The notes beneath the pieces are model-generated. The model was not told the DNA's origin. It saw only the letters and a list, made by a program, of their open reading frames with translations, and did no database searches. A DNA stretch of 64,000 nucleotides from Enterobacter sp. JUb54 (GTDB lineage: Bacteria; Pseudomonadota; Gammaproteobacteria; Enterobacterales; Enterobacteriaceae): NCBI RefSeq assembly GCF_014298075.1, contig NZ_CP060418.1:1302001-1366000 (forward strand), given 5' to 3'. The position numbers and the translations under genes were made by a program. Each line of letters opens with the position of its first letter. Position 1 is the stretch's first letter. Positions 8,642 to 16,370 of this stretch are shown one piece after another.

Positions 8642-9601
8642 TTAGGTATTCATGCTGAGAACTGCGCGGAAGTGTGTTTTGGCCGCCATCATTTTATCAA
8701 ACGCTTCTTTTGCACGTTCCAGCGGGAAAACTTCAATCATGGGGCGAACATCTGTCAACACGCTGAATTTGATGGCGGCTTCCATTTCGTTAATGTCAGT
8801 GAATGTCCTTTTTACTGTATTTGGCCCCATCAGGAAATCCATTGCAGACCAGTCTAGTTTTTCATCAGAAACGGCAGCAATAATCAGTTCACCGTCTTTA
8901 CCCAGACCTCTGATTAAGGGGTTAATGGTACTAGCAACGGGAGCGGTCGCGATAATCACTTTAGCGCCCCCCATTGCCTGCAGCACATCAGCAACATCGG
9001 TGGTCTGAGTATCGATATACTCATGAGCACCTAACTCACGGGACAGCGTTTCTTTATCAGTTCCGCGTGACATTGCGACGGTACGGAAGCCCGATTTTTT
9101 AGCATACTGAATGGCCAGGTGTCCCAGGCCGCCAACACCGGAAATGGCAACCAGATCGCCGGGACGAGCCTTACTGTTACGAAGCGCGCTGAAAACCGTT
9201 TCGCCGGCACAGAGTAACGGCGCAGCTTCAGTGGAGGAGAGATCGTCAGGGATAAAAATAAGGCTATCTTCATAGGCCACCATATATTCTGCATACCCCC
9301 CATCGATGGTCAGAGCCGTCGTATGCCCGTGACCGCCATGCCAGCCAGCCCCAACTCGCTGGCCCGTTTTCCATTTTGAAGCGCCCGGGCCTGATTTTTC
9401 CACAATACCAACGACTTCATGCCCCGGGATCCGTGGGAAAGAAGAAGACATCCCTTCGCTGACTTTAGCATCTCCGTGGCAGACGCCACATGCTTCAACC
9501 CGGATTAGAACTTGTCCTTCCTGTGGCTCCGGGATGTCGATCTCAACGAGTGTCATCGGCTCGCCTTTTGCCAGAACCTGAATCGCTTTCATTTTTGCCA
9601 T
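8642..9601 (-). CDS. Medium-chain alcohol dehydrogenase lacking the structural-zinc loop
   Basis: This 319-residue protein follows the zinc alcohol dehydrogenase family. The catalytic zinc ligands are present (C in EACGVCHGDAK, H-E in PGHEVVGIVE, C in PLLCAGETVFSAL), as is the Rossmann motif GVGGLGHLAIQYAK. The usual four-cysteine lobe for the structural zinc should follow GWHGGH, but here the chain runs straight through GHTTALTIDGGYAEYM. No cysteine remains and about 20 residues are missing compared with the second alcohol dehydrogenase at 32341. The start ATG at 9601 has an AGGAG site upstream. It is presumably NAD(P)-dependent and cytoplasmic, reducing aldehydes or oxidising alcohols. The in-frame lobe deletion may reduce stability or alter oligomerisation. 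Confidence 0.85.
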   Translation of the reverse strand: MAKMKAIQVLAKGEPMTLVEIDIPEPQEGQVLIRVEACGVCHGDAKVSEGMSSSFPRIPGHEVVGIVEKSGPGASKWKTGQRVGAGWHGGHGHTTALTIDGGYAEYMVAYEDSLIFIPDDLSSTEAAPLLCAGETVFSALRNSKARPGDLVAISGVGGLGHLAIQYAKKSGFRTVAMSRGTDKETLSRELGAHEYIDTQTTDVADVLQAMGGAKVIIATAPVASTINPLIRGLGKDGELIIAAVSDEKLDWSAMDFLMGPNTVKRTFTDINEMEAAIKFSVLTDVRPMIEVFPLERAKEAFDKMMAAKTHFRAVLSMNT

Positions 9602-9717
9602 GTCAGAGTATCTCCTGTGTCGCGTGTTTTAAAATCACGGTCAGATGACCGAAGTGACGCTTATTTTAGAAAGGAGTTTTCATCGAGGCTTGCCCGAAAC
9701 AGTGAGAAAAAGGCACG

Positions 9718-9858
9718 ATCCTGATCGCAGATGGTTATCCACTGACATACAAAGGTAAGCTGGTCGGTACGCCAGCGGGCGGTGGTAACTGTGACCAGGA
9801 TGTGCAAATGGGACAGGCCGGAAATGTGCTCAGAGAGTATCCCGGCAATATCACGTGA
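9718..9858 (+). pseudogene. Possible GlcG/HbpS-family C-terminal fragment
   Basis: A short plus-strand frame without a start codon reads YPLTYKGKLVGTPAGGGNCD and then QDVQMGQAGNVL before a TGA at 9856. It resembles the C-terminal motif of GlcG/HbpS (DUF336) heme-binding proteins (DGKLVGAIGVGGGN...DVQVAQAG). It sits in the 300-bp gap between the alcohol dehydrogenase and the alpha/beta hydrolase. The match is short and tentative. Confidence 0.4.
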
Positions 9859-9902
9859 AGAAGTACCCCAGCCTGCACGGCCAGGGTATCAGCGGAGAGT
9901 AA

Positions 9903-10952
9903 CTAAATATTCTTATCGAAGAAAACGTCTAACTTTTGCACTGCCTGGTCAACGTATTTAGGCACCCAGTAGGTCTCGATATGGGTGGCGCCATCGATCA
10001 GGAACAGCTCTTTGTCCTTCGTTCCGGTCGCTTTCGCGAACGCATCCTCGGTCATATACAGCGTATCCGCCTTTGTGCCGGCAATCATCAGCAGTGGTTT
10101 ATTGATGAGATTGATATGATCGGTCACATCAAAGTTCATCAAATCCAACAAGCTGCTGGTGGTGTATTTAAACGTTGAATTCGGGTGTGCGTGCGTTTTC
10201 CAGTAGTACTCATAGCCCTGCCGATATAAGGCAAAGGGTAATTTGGCGATCTGTTCATCTGTCAGGTTTGCATCGCCTGAATAAAGCACTTCGCCGCCGG
10301 CAGCTTCCTGAGCGCGTGCATCAGAAGCCTGCTGAAGCCGCTGCTGGATGGTATCCAGCTGTGAATCCTGCATACCATTGCGGCGTACCAGACCTGAGTT
10401 AAACATGCTGATGGTAGCAATCGATTTGAATCGTTTATCCGTCTCGGCGGCCACCAGTGAATACCCACCGCCTCCGCAGATACCCAGCAGACCGAGGCGG
10501 GAAGTATCAACGCCCGGATACTGGCTAATGTAATCAGCCATGCCGTGAACATCCTCAATACGGTTAGCCGGTTTATCCACACTGCGAGGTATTCCCCCGC
10601 TTGCGCCCTGATAAGCCGCGTCGGCGGTAATTGTGATGTACCCCTGCTCGGCGAGGCGCTGGGCATATAAACCCGCGACCTGCTCTTTTACACCGCCATT
10701 AGGATGTGCGACCACCACGGCAGGGTATTTTTTGGCAGGATCGTAATTCGCCGGCGTATAGACATTCGCCGCAATCTGGATGCCGTGCAGATCGTATTTC
10801 ACCGGGTGGATGTTGACCTTGCCTTTGACGTTCTCAGTGATGGCACCGTCATAGACCAGCGTGAAGGGATTTTTCTTGTAATCAGCCGCATTGACTGACG
10901 TCACTCCGGCCATTGCCGTGAGCAGTATTGCACTTAAAAGACTGAACTTCAT
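9903..10952 (-). CDS. Exported alpha/beta hydrolase with cysteine nucleophile
   Basis: This 349-residue protein starts with a Sec signal peptide (MKFSLLSAILLTAMAGVTSVNA) and is probably periplasmic. It has a dienelactone-hydrolase type fold: PAVVVAHPNGGVKE as oxyanion strand, then LGLLGICGGGGYSLVAA, where the nucleophile elbow holds cysteine instead of serine. The acid lies in PLLMIAGTKADTLYMTEDA and the histidine in LIDGATHIETYWVP. A cysteine at this place is typical of dienelactone hydrolases and of a group of YcjY-like proteins; the substrate is unknown. It lies divergent to the cupin operon, with TGTCAG repeats in both upstream regions. Confidence 0.85.
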   Translation of the reverse strand: MKFSLLSAILLTAMAGVTSVNAADYKKNPFTLVYDGAITENVKGKVNIHPVKYDLHGIQIAANVYTPANYDPAKKYPAVVVAHPNGGVKEQVAGLYAQRLAEQGYITITADAAYQGASGGIPRSVDKPANRIEDVHGMADYISQYPGVDTSRLGLLGICGGGGYSLVAAETDKRFKSIATISMFNSGLVRRNGMQDSQLDTIQQRLQQASDARAQEAAGGEVLYSGDANLTDEQIAKLPFALYRQGYEYYWKTHAHPNSTFKYTTSSLLDLMNFDVTDHINLINKPLLMIAGTKADTLYMTEDAFAKATGTKDKELFLIDGATHIETYWVPKYVDQAVQKLDVFFDKNI

Positions 10953-11031
10953 TGTGTCTCCCGTTAATTGTCAGCCTGGCCATGCATGCCAGCAGAATTA
11001 AATTTGCCAACTCAGGTTAGGGATATAGCGC

Positions 11032-11068
11032 TGTCAGCAACGTGACAATGAAATAACATTTTTGTCAG
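11032..11068. promoter_or_regulatory. TGTCAG/TGACA repeats upstream of the hydrolase
   Basis: TGTCAG at 11032-11037 is followed by TGACA at 11043-11047 as a loose dyad, and a further TGTCAG occurs at 11063-11068. They lie 80-115 bp upstream of the hydrolase start at 10952. The same words occur in the dyads before the cupin operon at 11473-11506, so they may be sites for a common regulator. No regulator can be assigned from the sequence. Confidence 0.35.
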
Positions 11069-11168
11069 GAAACCCTTAGCAGGCATCGTCTGTGGTCACT
11101 GCCGCCGAAAATTCCGTTAACGATGCGGATAGTTAACCGAGTCATTAACGTAGTGACCTATTTCCGGC

Positions 11169-11465
11169 ATGATGCTGTCACGACATATCCTTCTGGACCT
11201 GCCTTTCCACAACCCAGCGAACTGGGTCAGAAAAGTGCATATGACGTCGGTTCATTGGGGAATGCTGGGCCTGTACTGGTTACTGAACCAGGACTATCTC
11301 GACTATTTGTTGATGAAGGTTGACTTCTCCTTTTTTGACTACGATGAATCCGCCCTTCTTTTTTATTTGCGCTACTCATCCATTGTCGTTTTATTTTCGA
11401 TAATTACCCGATTCTTGCTTTGGTGTCTTATTTTCAGAAAATACAAAGCCGTCTCACCGCAATAA
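11169..11465 (+). CDS. Small predicted membrane protein, unknown
   Basis: The 98-residue frame is rich in aromatic and hydrophobic residues. It has two likely membrane segments (VHWGMLGLYWLLNQ, short; and SSIVVLFSIITRFLLWCLIF near the C-terminus) and a basic tail (FRKYKAVSPQ). No family was recognised, the ribosome binding site is weak, and there is no operon partner on the same strand closer than 106 bp. It may be a real small membrane protein or a remnant of a larger one. Confidence 0.4.
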   Translation: MMLSRHILLDLPFHNPANWVRKVHMTSVHWGMLGLYWLLNQDYLDYLLMKVDFSFFDYDESALLFYLRYSSIVVLFSIITRFLLWCLIFRKYKAVSPQ

Positions 11466-11472
11466 CCGTTAA

Positions 11473-11506
11473 CTGACAGAATTGTCAGGGGGGCGTCAGC
11501 CTGACG
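11473..11506. promoter_or_regulatory. Tandem dyads before the cupin operon
   Basis: Two perfect inverted repeats lie side by side: CTGACA-GAAT-TGTCAG (11473-11488) and CGTCAG-C-CTGACG (11494-11506), 65-98 bp upstream of the cupin start. Their shared GTCAG/CTGAC half-sites suggest a dimeric regulator binding twice. Confidence 0.45.
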
Positions 11507-11570
11507 ACATCACACCCTTATTAGAATTATTACAGGTCATCCTCACCATCGTAGATAAGGACGCTTTGTA

Positions 11571-12050
11571 ATGAACAGACATTTACGTTACCTCGGGCTG
11601 TTATTGCCTCTTTTTACCGTTTCATCCTGGGCTGCAGAGCAACCCTCCGCGGTCCAGATCGCGCCCGCCGGAAGCCAGAACGCAGTGAATGGGCCAGCGG
11701 AGAACTTTACCGGTCGCGTGCGGGTTGATCCCTTGTTCATACCGGATAACGAGATTCAGGTTTCCGGCGCGTATGTCACTTTTGAACCTGGTGCCCGCTC
11801 CGCCTGGCATACGCATCCGGCAGGTCAGCGACTGGTTGTGACCTCCGGCATCGGGCTCACCCAGCAGGAAGGCCAACCGGTACAGATCATCCGGGCTGGT
11901 GACGTTGTCTCTTGCCCGGCAGGCGTCAAACACTGGCATGGCGCTGCGCCTGGTAGTGCCATGACACACCTGGCGATAACCGGGGTTGTAGAGGGTAAAA
12001 GCGTTGACTGGATGGAGAAAGTGACAGATGAACAATACCACGCCCATTAA
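11571..12050 (+). CDS. Exported cupin-domain protein
   Basis: This 159-residue protein has a signal peptide (MNRHLRYLGLLLPLFTVSSWA) followed by one cupin barrel. The metal-binding motif is visible in ARSAWHTHPAGQRLVVTSG, with the glutamate position occupied by Q, and in CPAGVKHWHGAAPGSAMTHL. It resembles small manganese cupins such as the (R)-mandelonitrile-lyase-like group. It is probably periplasmic. It overlaps the next gene by 23 bp, so it is likely cotranslated with the carboxymuconolactone-decarboxylase-like protein and flavodoxin. Confidence 0.85.
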   Translation: MNRHLRYLGLLLPLFTVSSWAAEQPSAVQIAPAGSQNAVNGPAENFTGRVRVDPLFIPDNEIQVSGAYVTFEPGARSAWHTHPAGQRLVVTSGIGLTQQEGQPVQIIRAGDVVSCPAGVKHWHGAAPGSAMTHLAITGVVEGKSVDWMEKVTDEQYHAH

Positions 12051-12789
12051 GACCTTAACGGCAGCAGCACTGCTAACCTTTAGTTTCGCTCTCACGGCAA
12101 ATGCTGCGCCAGTTAATACAGGAACCGCAGAAATGAACCAGGCACAAACGGTTTCAGATACGCTGACCGCTCGTCAGCAGGCTATCCCTTTGATTGCCGC
12201 ATCGATGGCCAGCAGTCAGATGGATAAATTAAATGCTGCCCTGAATCAGGGGCTTGATGCCGGTCTCACCATCAACGAAAGCAAAGAAATTCTGGTCCAG
12301 CTCTACGCTTATACGGGCTTCCCCCGTAGCCTGAATGCCCTGAGTGAACTGATGAAGGTCGTCGAAGCACGTCAACAACGGGGCATTGAAGACGTCGTGG
12401 GTAAAGAACCGGTCGCCCCCGTCCCCGTCGGAGATGAGCTGCGTCGTGTCGGTACCGCGAACCAGACCACCATCTCAGGCGCTCCCGTCCGCGGCCCTCT
12501 GTTTGATTTTGCGCCGGTCATTAATCAATTTCTGCAAACGCATCTGTTCGGCGACATTTTTGCCCGCGATAACCTCGACTGGCAAAGCCGCGAACTAGCA
12601 ACGGTTGGCGCATTAGCGGCCACACCAGGCGTTGAAGCACAGCTGCTATCGCACACGCGAGCAAGTATGCGGGTCGGTCTGACGGCAGCCCAGCTGCGTC
12701 AGCTGGCACAGGTGCTGCGTGAACATGGCGAAGAAGATGCGGCAATACGAGCTGAAAAGGCGCTGCAACAAGCGCTCGCGAGCAAATAA
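12028..12789 (+). CDS. Exported carboxymuconolactone-decarboxylase-family protein
   Basis: The 253-residue product begins with a signal peptide (LTAAALLTFSFALTANA) and contains two CMD repeats. One has LTINESKEILVQLYAYTGFP (about residues 85-110); the other has WQSRELATVGALAATPGVEA and VGLTAAQLRQL (about 190-230). It lacks the CxxC pair of AhpD-type peroxidase partners, so a thiol peroxidase role is unlikely; the gamma-CMD or lactonase-like class is a better fit. It starts inside the end of the cupin gene and is followed 12 bp later by the flavodoxin, so the three form one operon. Export of CMD proteins is uncommon and suggests a periplasmic pathway. Confidence 0.85.
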   Translation: MNNTTPIKTLTAAALLTFSFALTANAAPVNTGTAEMNQAQTVSDTLTARQQAIPLIAASMASSQMDKLNAALNQGLDAGLTINESKEILVQLYAYTGFPRSLNALSELMKVVEARQQRGIEDVVGKEPVAPVPVGDELRRVGTANQTTISGAPVRGPLFDFAPVINQFLQTHLFGDIFARDNLDWQSRELATVGALAATPGVEAQLLSHTRASMRVGLTAAQLRQLAQVLREHGEEDAAIRAEKALQQALASK

Positions 12790-12801
12790 AGAGGGTTAAT
12801 T

Positions 12802-13386
12802 ATGGCGCATGATCCCACCCGTAGAATGCTGATTACCGCACTTGCCGGGCTGACGCTGGCAAACGTCTCCCTGGCATCCGCTGCGACGGGAAACGCAAAC
12901 GTGCGCGGCACAAGCCGAATTCTGGTGGCGTACTTTTCCCGCAGCGGCAACACACGGGTGATTGCGGGCGTCATTCACCGCAGCCTGAATACCGATCTGT
13001 TTGAAATCGAACCGGCCACCGCTTATCCGGAAGACTATTTTCAGACCGTTGAACAGGCGAAAAATGAGCGCCAACGGGGAGTCAAACCACCATTAAAAAA
13101 TAGTGTTGCCGACATCTCACGCTATGAAACCGTGTATCTGGGCTTCCCCATCTGGGGAACCAGCGTGCCTCCCGTCGTGCAATCGTTTCTTAGCAGCCAT
13201 AACCTTGCGGGCAAACTGCTGATCCCCTTTATTACCCACGGCGGCTACGGTAAAGGCGACAGCGACAACATCCTTGCCGGTCTGGCCCCCTCTGCCCGCC
13301 GGGAAAAACCGCTGGTCATTGAATGCGATCAGGAGCGCCGAACCACAGAAACGGTCACCAGTTGGTTAGAGGCAATACGCGGCTAA
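12802..13386 (+). CDS. Flavodoxin-like protein with probable Tat signal
   Basis: The 194-residue protein starts MAHDPTRRMLITALAGLTL, a twin-arginine motif followed by a mild hydrophobic stretch and ASA, consistent with Tat export. The mature part is a flavodoxin: ILVAYFSRSGNTRVIAG is the FMN phosphate loop, and YLGFPIWGTSVPPVV and PFITHGGYGKGDS surround the flavin. Tat transport would allow export after FMN insertion in the cytoplasm. It is the last gene of the cupin-CMD-flavodoxin operon. A role as periplasmic electron carrier or reductase for the neighbouring enzymes is an inference. Confidence 0.85.
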   Translation: MAHDPTRRMLITALAGLTLANVSLASAATGNANVRGTSRILVAYFSRSGNTRVIAGVIHRSLNTDLFEIEPATAYPEDYFQTVEQAKNERQRGVKPPLKNSVADISRYETVYLGFPIWGTSVPPVVQSFLSSHNLAGKLLIPFITHGGYGKGDSDNILAGLAPSARREKPLVIECDQERRTTETVTSWLEAIRG

Positions 13387-13493
13387 TTGTACGTATTGAT
13401 GAGCCAGCCCAATAAGGGCAATCAAGGGTGCTAAATAATTAACCCCGCTAACTCAGATATGATTGAACAGCAAACATAACAGAGGATGTCATT

Positions 13494-14558
13494 TTGAAGA
13501 CAATAGTAAAAATGCTGGCCATCGGCGTGATGGCAGGCGGCCTGGTGGCGCAGTCGGTCTATGCCGAGCCGCTGGTCATTCAGGAACAAGGGAGCTTTGC
13601 TGCTGGCGGCACTATTATTACAGCACCTGGCACATTTGACGCGAAAAAGCCGCTGGACGCTGCCGGTCAAACTTATCATGGCGATCATGCGTCGGTGTTC
13701 TACCAAATCCCGGAAAATCCGCATAAATACCCTATCGTCATGCTGCACGGCGCCGGTCAGTTCTCCCGTACCTGGGAAAGCACCCCGGATGGCCGCGTAG
13801 GGTTCCAGAATATATTCCTGCGTCGCGGGTTCTCAACTTATCTTGTCGATCAGCCACGTCGGGGCAGCGCCGGGCGCACAACCGTAGAAGGGACGGTAAC
13901 GCCAAAACCGGATGAGCAGCTGTGGTTTAATCAGTTCCGTGTTGGCGTGTGGCCAGACTATTTTAAAGGCGTCCAGTTCTCTCACGACAAAGAAGCGTTG
14001 AATCAGTATTTCCGGCAGATGACCCCGAATACCGGGCCGTTTGACATCAATGTTATCTCGGATGCGATGTCCGCCGTCGTGGATAAATCCGGCCCGGCGA
14101 TCCTCTTCACCCACTCGCAAGGCGGCGGACCAGGCTGGTACACGGCGATGAAAAACGACAAGGTTAAAGCCATTGTCGCCTTCGAGCCAGGCAGCAGCTT
14201 TGTCTTCCCGGAGAAAGAACTCCCTGCCCCGATGCCCAGCGCGTTCGATACGCTGAAGGGTGAGCCAGTGCCGATGGAACAGTTTATGGCGCTGACTAAA
14301 ATCCCGATTCTGATTATTTACGGCGATAACATACCGGATAAGCCTGTCGCCATGCCCGCTCAGGACAGCTGGCGCGTACGTCTGGCAATGGCTCGCGAGT
14401 GGCGTGACGTGGTGAACAAGCATGGCGGGGATGTGACGGTGACGCATCTACCTGAGATCGGCATCAAAGGGAATACCCACTTCCCGTTCTCTGACCTCAA
14501 TAATGTGCAGATTGCTGATTTAGTCAGCCAGTTCATTCACGATAAAAAGCTCGATTAA
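13494..14558 (+). CDS. Exported alpha/beta hydrolase
   Basis: The 354-residue protein carries a signal peptide (MKTIVKMLAIGVMAGGLVAQ, cleaved near VYA). It has an alpha/beta-hydrolase core with oxyanion strand PIVMLHGAGQFSRTW, nucleophile serine in ILFTHSQGGGPGW, acid region IPILIIYGDNIPD and a late histidine in IKGNTHFPFSD. The start is a TTG at 13494 after AGAGG, which gives the better signal peptide; an ATG at 13512 is an alternative. It is probably a periplasmic esterase of unknown substrate. It lies 107 bp after the flavodoxin in the same direction and converges on the CMD gene at 14615. Confidence 0.85.
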   Translation: MKTIVKMLAIGVMAGGLVAQSVYAEPLVIQEQGSFAAGGTIITAPGTFDAKKPLDAAGQTYHGDHASVFYQIPENPHKYPIVMLHGAGQFSRTWESTPDGRVGFQNIFLRRGFSTYLVDQPRRGSAGRTTVEGTVTPKPDEQLWFNQFRVGVWPDYFKGVQFSHDKEALNQYFRQMTPNTGPFDINVISDAMSAVVDKSGPAILFTHSQGGGPGWYTAMKNDKVKAIVAFEPGSSFVFPEKELPAPMPSAFDTLKGEPVPMEQFMALTKIPILIIYGDNIPDKPVAMPAQDSWRVRLAMAREWRDVVNKHGGDVTVTHLPEIGIKGNTHFPFSDLNNVQIADLVSQFIHDKKLD

Positions 14559-14563
14559 CGGCC

Positions 14564-14603
14564 CATCAGAGGCCTGGTCGTGAAACCAACCAGGCCTCTG
14601 ATG
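14564..14603. terminator. Bidirectional hairpin between convergent genes
   Basis: CATCAGAGGCCTGGT (14564-14578) pairs perfectly with ACCAGGCCTCTGATG (14589-14603), a 15-bp stem with a 10-nt loop, between the hydrolase stop (14558) and the CMD stop (14615). T runs are poor, but position and stability suit a shared terminator. Confidence 0.65.
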
Positions 14604-14614
14604 CACATTACCGG

Positions 14615-15322
14615 CTAGTCCGGATTTCTGCCTGCGAACACCTCTTTAAATACCGGTAGCGCCGAGAAGATATTTGGCCAACCCGAAACAAAGGCTAACT
14701 GAGTCAATATCTCTGAGGACTGAGTTTCGGTCAGGCCATTATCCATTGCCCGGTTCAGATGATAAGGCACCTGGGCCACCTGTCCGGCAGTCACCAGTGC
14801 GCTTACGGTTATCAGACTTCTGTCGCGCGGTGCCAGGCCTGGCCGCAACCACAGGTCGAGGAACAGCGCCTGCGTTGTGTACTTCACCACGCCCGGCGAA
14901 ACCTTACCAAAGTTTGACTCGACCAGGGTGGCACGTTTGTTCTCCGTCTCTTCATCCAGAGGGAGAAAGTCCACTGTCTCACCCGGCAATGACGCCATAT
15001 CAATATGGCGTTGCACAAAAATGTTATGTGCAACCAGCGCCGCAGCAGTGGCATTTGGCCAGCCGGCGTAAAAGGCTAAGTGGGTGATCGTCTCCGCGAT
15101 TTCCGCTGGCTTCACGCCACTGTCCAGCGCAACGCTGAGATAATGGGGAAGTTCAGCCGTGTCGTGACGGCTGATAAGCGCCGCAACCGTCACTAAGCTG
15201 CGGTCACGACGGGATAATTCCGGACGATTCCAGAGATCCTTTTGAATAAATCGTTCAGCATACGCAGCCATCGCGGGCGCGACTTCAGCAACAACGCTAT
15301 GCGTATTCTCTTCGGGTTTCAT
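14615..15322 (-). CDS. Carboxymuconolactone-decarboxylase-family protein (cytoplasmic)
   Basis: This 235-residue protein has two clear CMD repeats: ELSRRDRSLVTVAALISRHD...ITHLAFYAGWPNATAA and GLAPRDRSLITVSALVTAGQ...LTQLAFVSGWPNIFSA. The repeated RDRSLxTVxAL and AFxxGWPN motifs are diagnostic. There is no signal peptide and no CxxC motif, so it is likely a cytoplasmic decarboxylase or lactonase-like enzyme rather than an AhpD-type thiol protein. The aldo/keto reductase lies 34 bp upstream in the same direction, so the two are probably cotranscribed. Confidence 0.9.
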   Translation of the reverse strand: MKPEENTHSVVAEVAPAMAAYAERFIQKDLWNRPELSRRDRSLVTVAALISRHDTAELPHYLSVALDSGVKPAEIAETITHLAFYAGWPNATAAALVAHNIFVQRHIDMASLPGETVDFLPLDEETENKRATLVESNFGKVSPGVVKYTTQALFLDLWLRPGLAPRDRSLITVSALVTAGQVAQVPYHLNRAMDNGLTETQSSEILTQLAFVSGWPNIFSALPVFKEVFAGRNPD

Positions 15323-15356
15323 TTTTGAACTCCTGTTTGGCGTGGTCTAATTTAAA

Positions 15357-16226
15357 TCAATCGTGAATTTTTACGCCAAGGCAACCACGAACAAACTCAG
15401 GGTTAAAGTGTTTTACCGATTCACCAACATAGCCTAAATCAAGAGCGCTAATTTGTTCCATTTCACCGTCCGTCAATGCGAAATCCCAGATGGCGATATT
15501 TTCTTCAATGCGCTGCTGATGAGTGGATTTTGGGATAACAGTAACGCCGCGTTGGATATTCCAGCGCAATATAACCTGAGAAATTGATTTTTGATGAGCG
15601 TCAGCAATATGCTGGAGCATTTTATTTTCAAACGGGTTATGTCTTCCGCCGCCTAAAGGTGCCCAGGCCTCAGGCTGAACGCCATAGTATTTCATCGTTT
15701 CCAACGCCTCGGGTTGTGCAAAGTAAGGATGCAGTTCAACCTGGTTCACCATCGGTTTGATTCTGACGGTCTCACAAAAGTTTGTTAATACGTGAGCATA
15801 AAAATTGGATACGCCAATGGCCTTAAGTTTACCTTCGTCGTAAGCATCTTCTAATGCACGCCACGCGCTAAAATAGTCGCGCATCGCCTGGTGCAATAAG
15901 TAAAGGTCAAAGTATTCAAGGCCCGATTTTGCTAACGATGCCGCGATACCTTTTCTGGCTGTATCGTAGTTAGCCATGTCCTGAACCCATAGCTTTGAGG
16001 TGATAAATAACTCTTCACGTGTGCACAAGCCTTCAGCGATCGCCTCACGAACTGCGTCACCAACCGCATCTTCATTGCCATACACTGCGGCAGTATCAAT
16101 GAGGCGATAACCGGCGCGAATGGCAGTTAACACAGACTGTTTGCACTCGTCTTTGTTGGTGACCTGAAAAACACCAAAACCTGCCATCGGCATTTTACTG
16201 TTATTGCTTAATACTGAAAATTCCAC
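15357..16226 (-). CDS. Aldo/keto reductase
   Basis: The protein of about 289 residues has the aldo/keto reductase catalytic tetrad: D and Y in LIDTAAVYGNEDAVGDAV, K in FITSKLWVQDM, and H in FDLYLLHQAM. It also has the NADPH-binding C-terminal motif VIPKSTHQQRIEENIAIWDF. It reduces aldehydes or ketones with NADPH in the cytoplasm; the precise substrate is unknown. The GTG at 16226 has an ideal GGAGGT site 7 bp upstream and is preferred over the in-frame GTG at 16241, which lies on the ribosome binding site itself. Its partner is the CMD gene downstream. Confidence 0.9.
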   Translation of the reverse strand: MEFSVLSNNSKMPMAGFGVFQVTNKDECKQSVLTAIRAGYRLIDTAAVYGNEDAVGDAVREAIAEGLCTREELFITSKLWVQDMANYDTARKGIAASLAKSGLEYFDLYLLHQAMRDYFSAWRALEDAYDEGKLKAIGVSNFYAHVLTNFCETVRIKPMVNQVELHPYFAQPEALETMKYYGVQPEAWAPLGGGRHNPFENKMLQHIADAHQKSISQVILRWNIQRGVTVIPKSTHQQRIEENIAIWDFALTDGEMEQISALDLGYVGESVKHFNPEFVRGCLGVKIHD

Positions 16227-16370
16227 TGTGAGTACCTCCACCCTGTAAGAGCCTTCATTTTAAGATAAAAATCCGACTACGATTAGTCTGTGAATTGCGA
16301 ATGCATTAGTGCAAAAAATTCATTAATGAACCGATTCATTCTGGATGTGAACACTTTCATCGCTGAGGTT

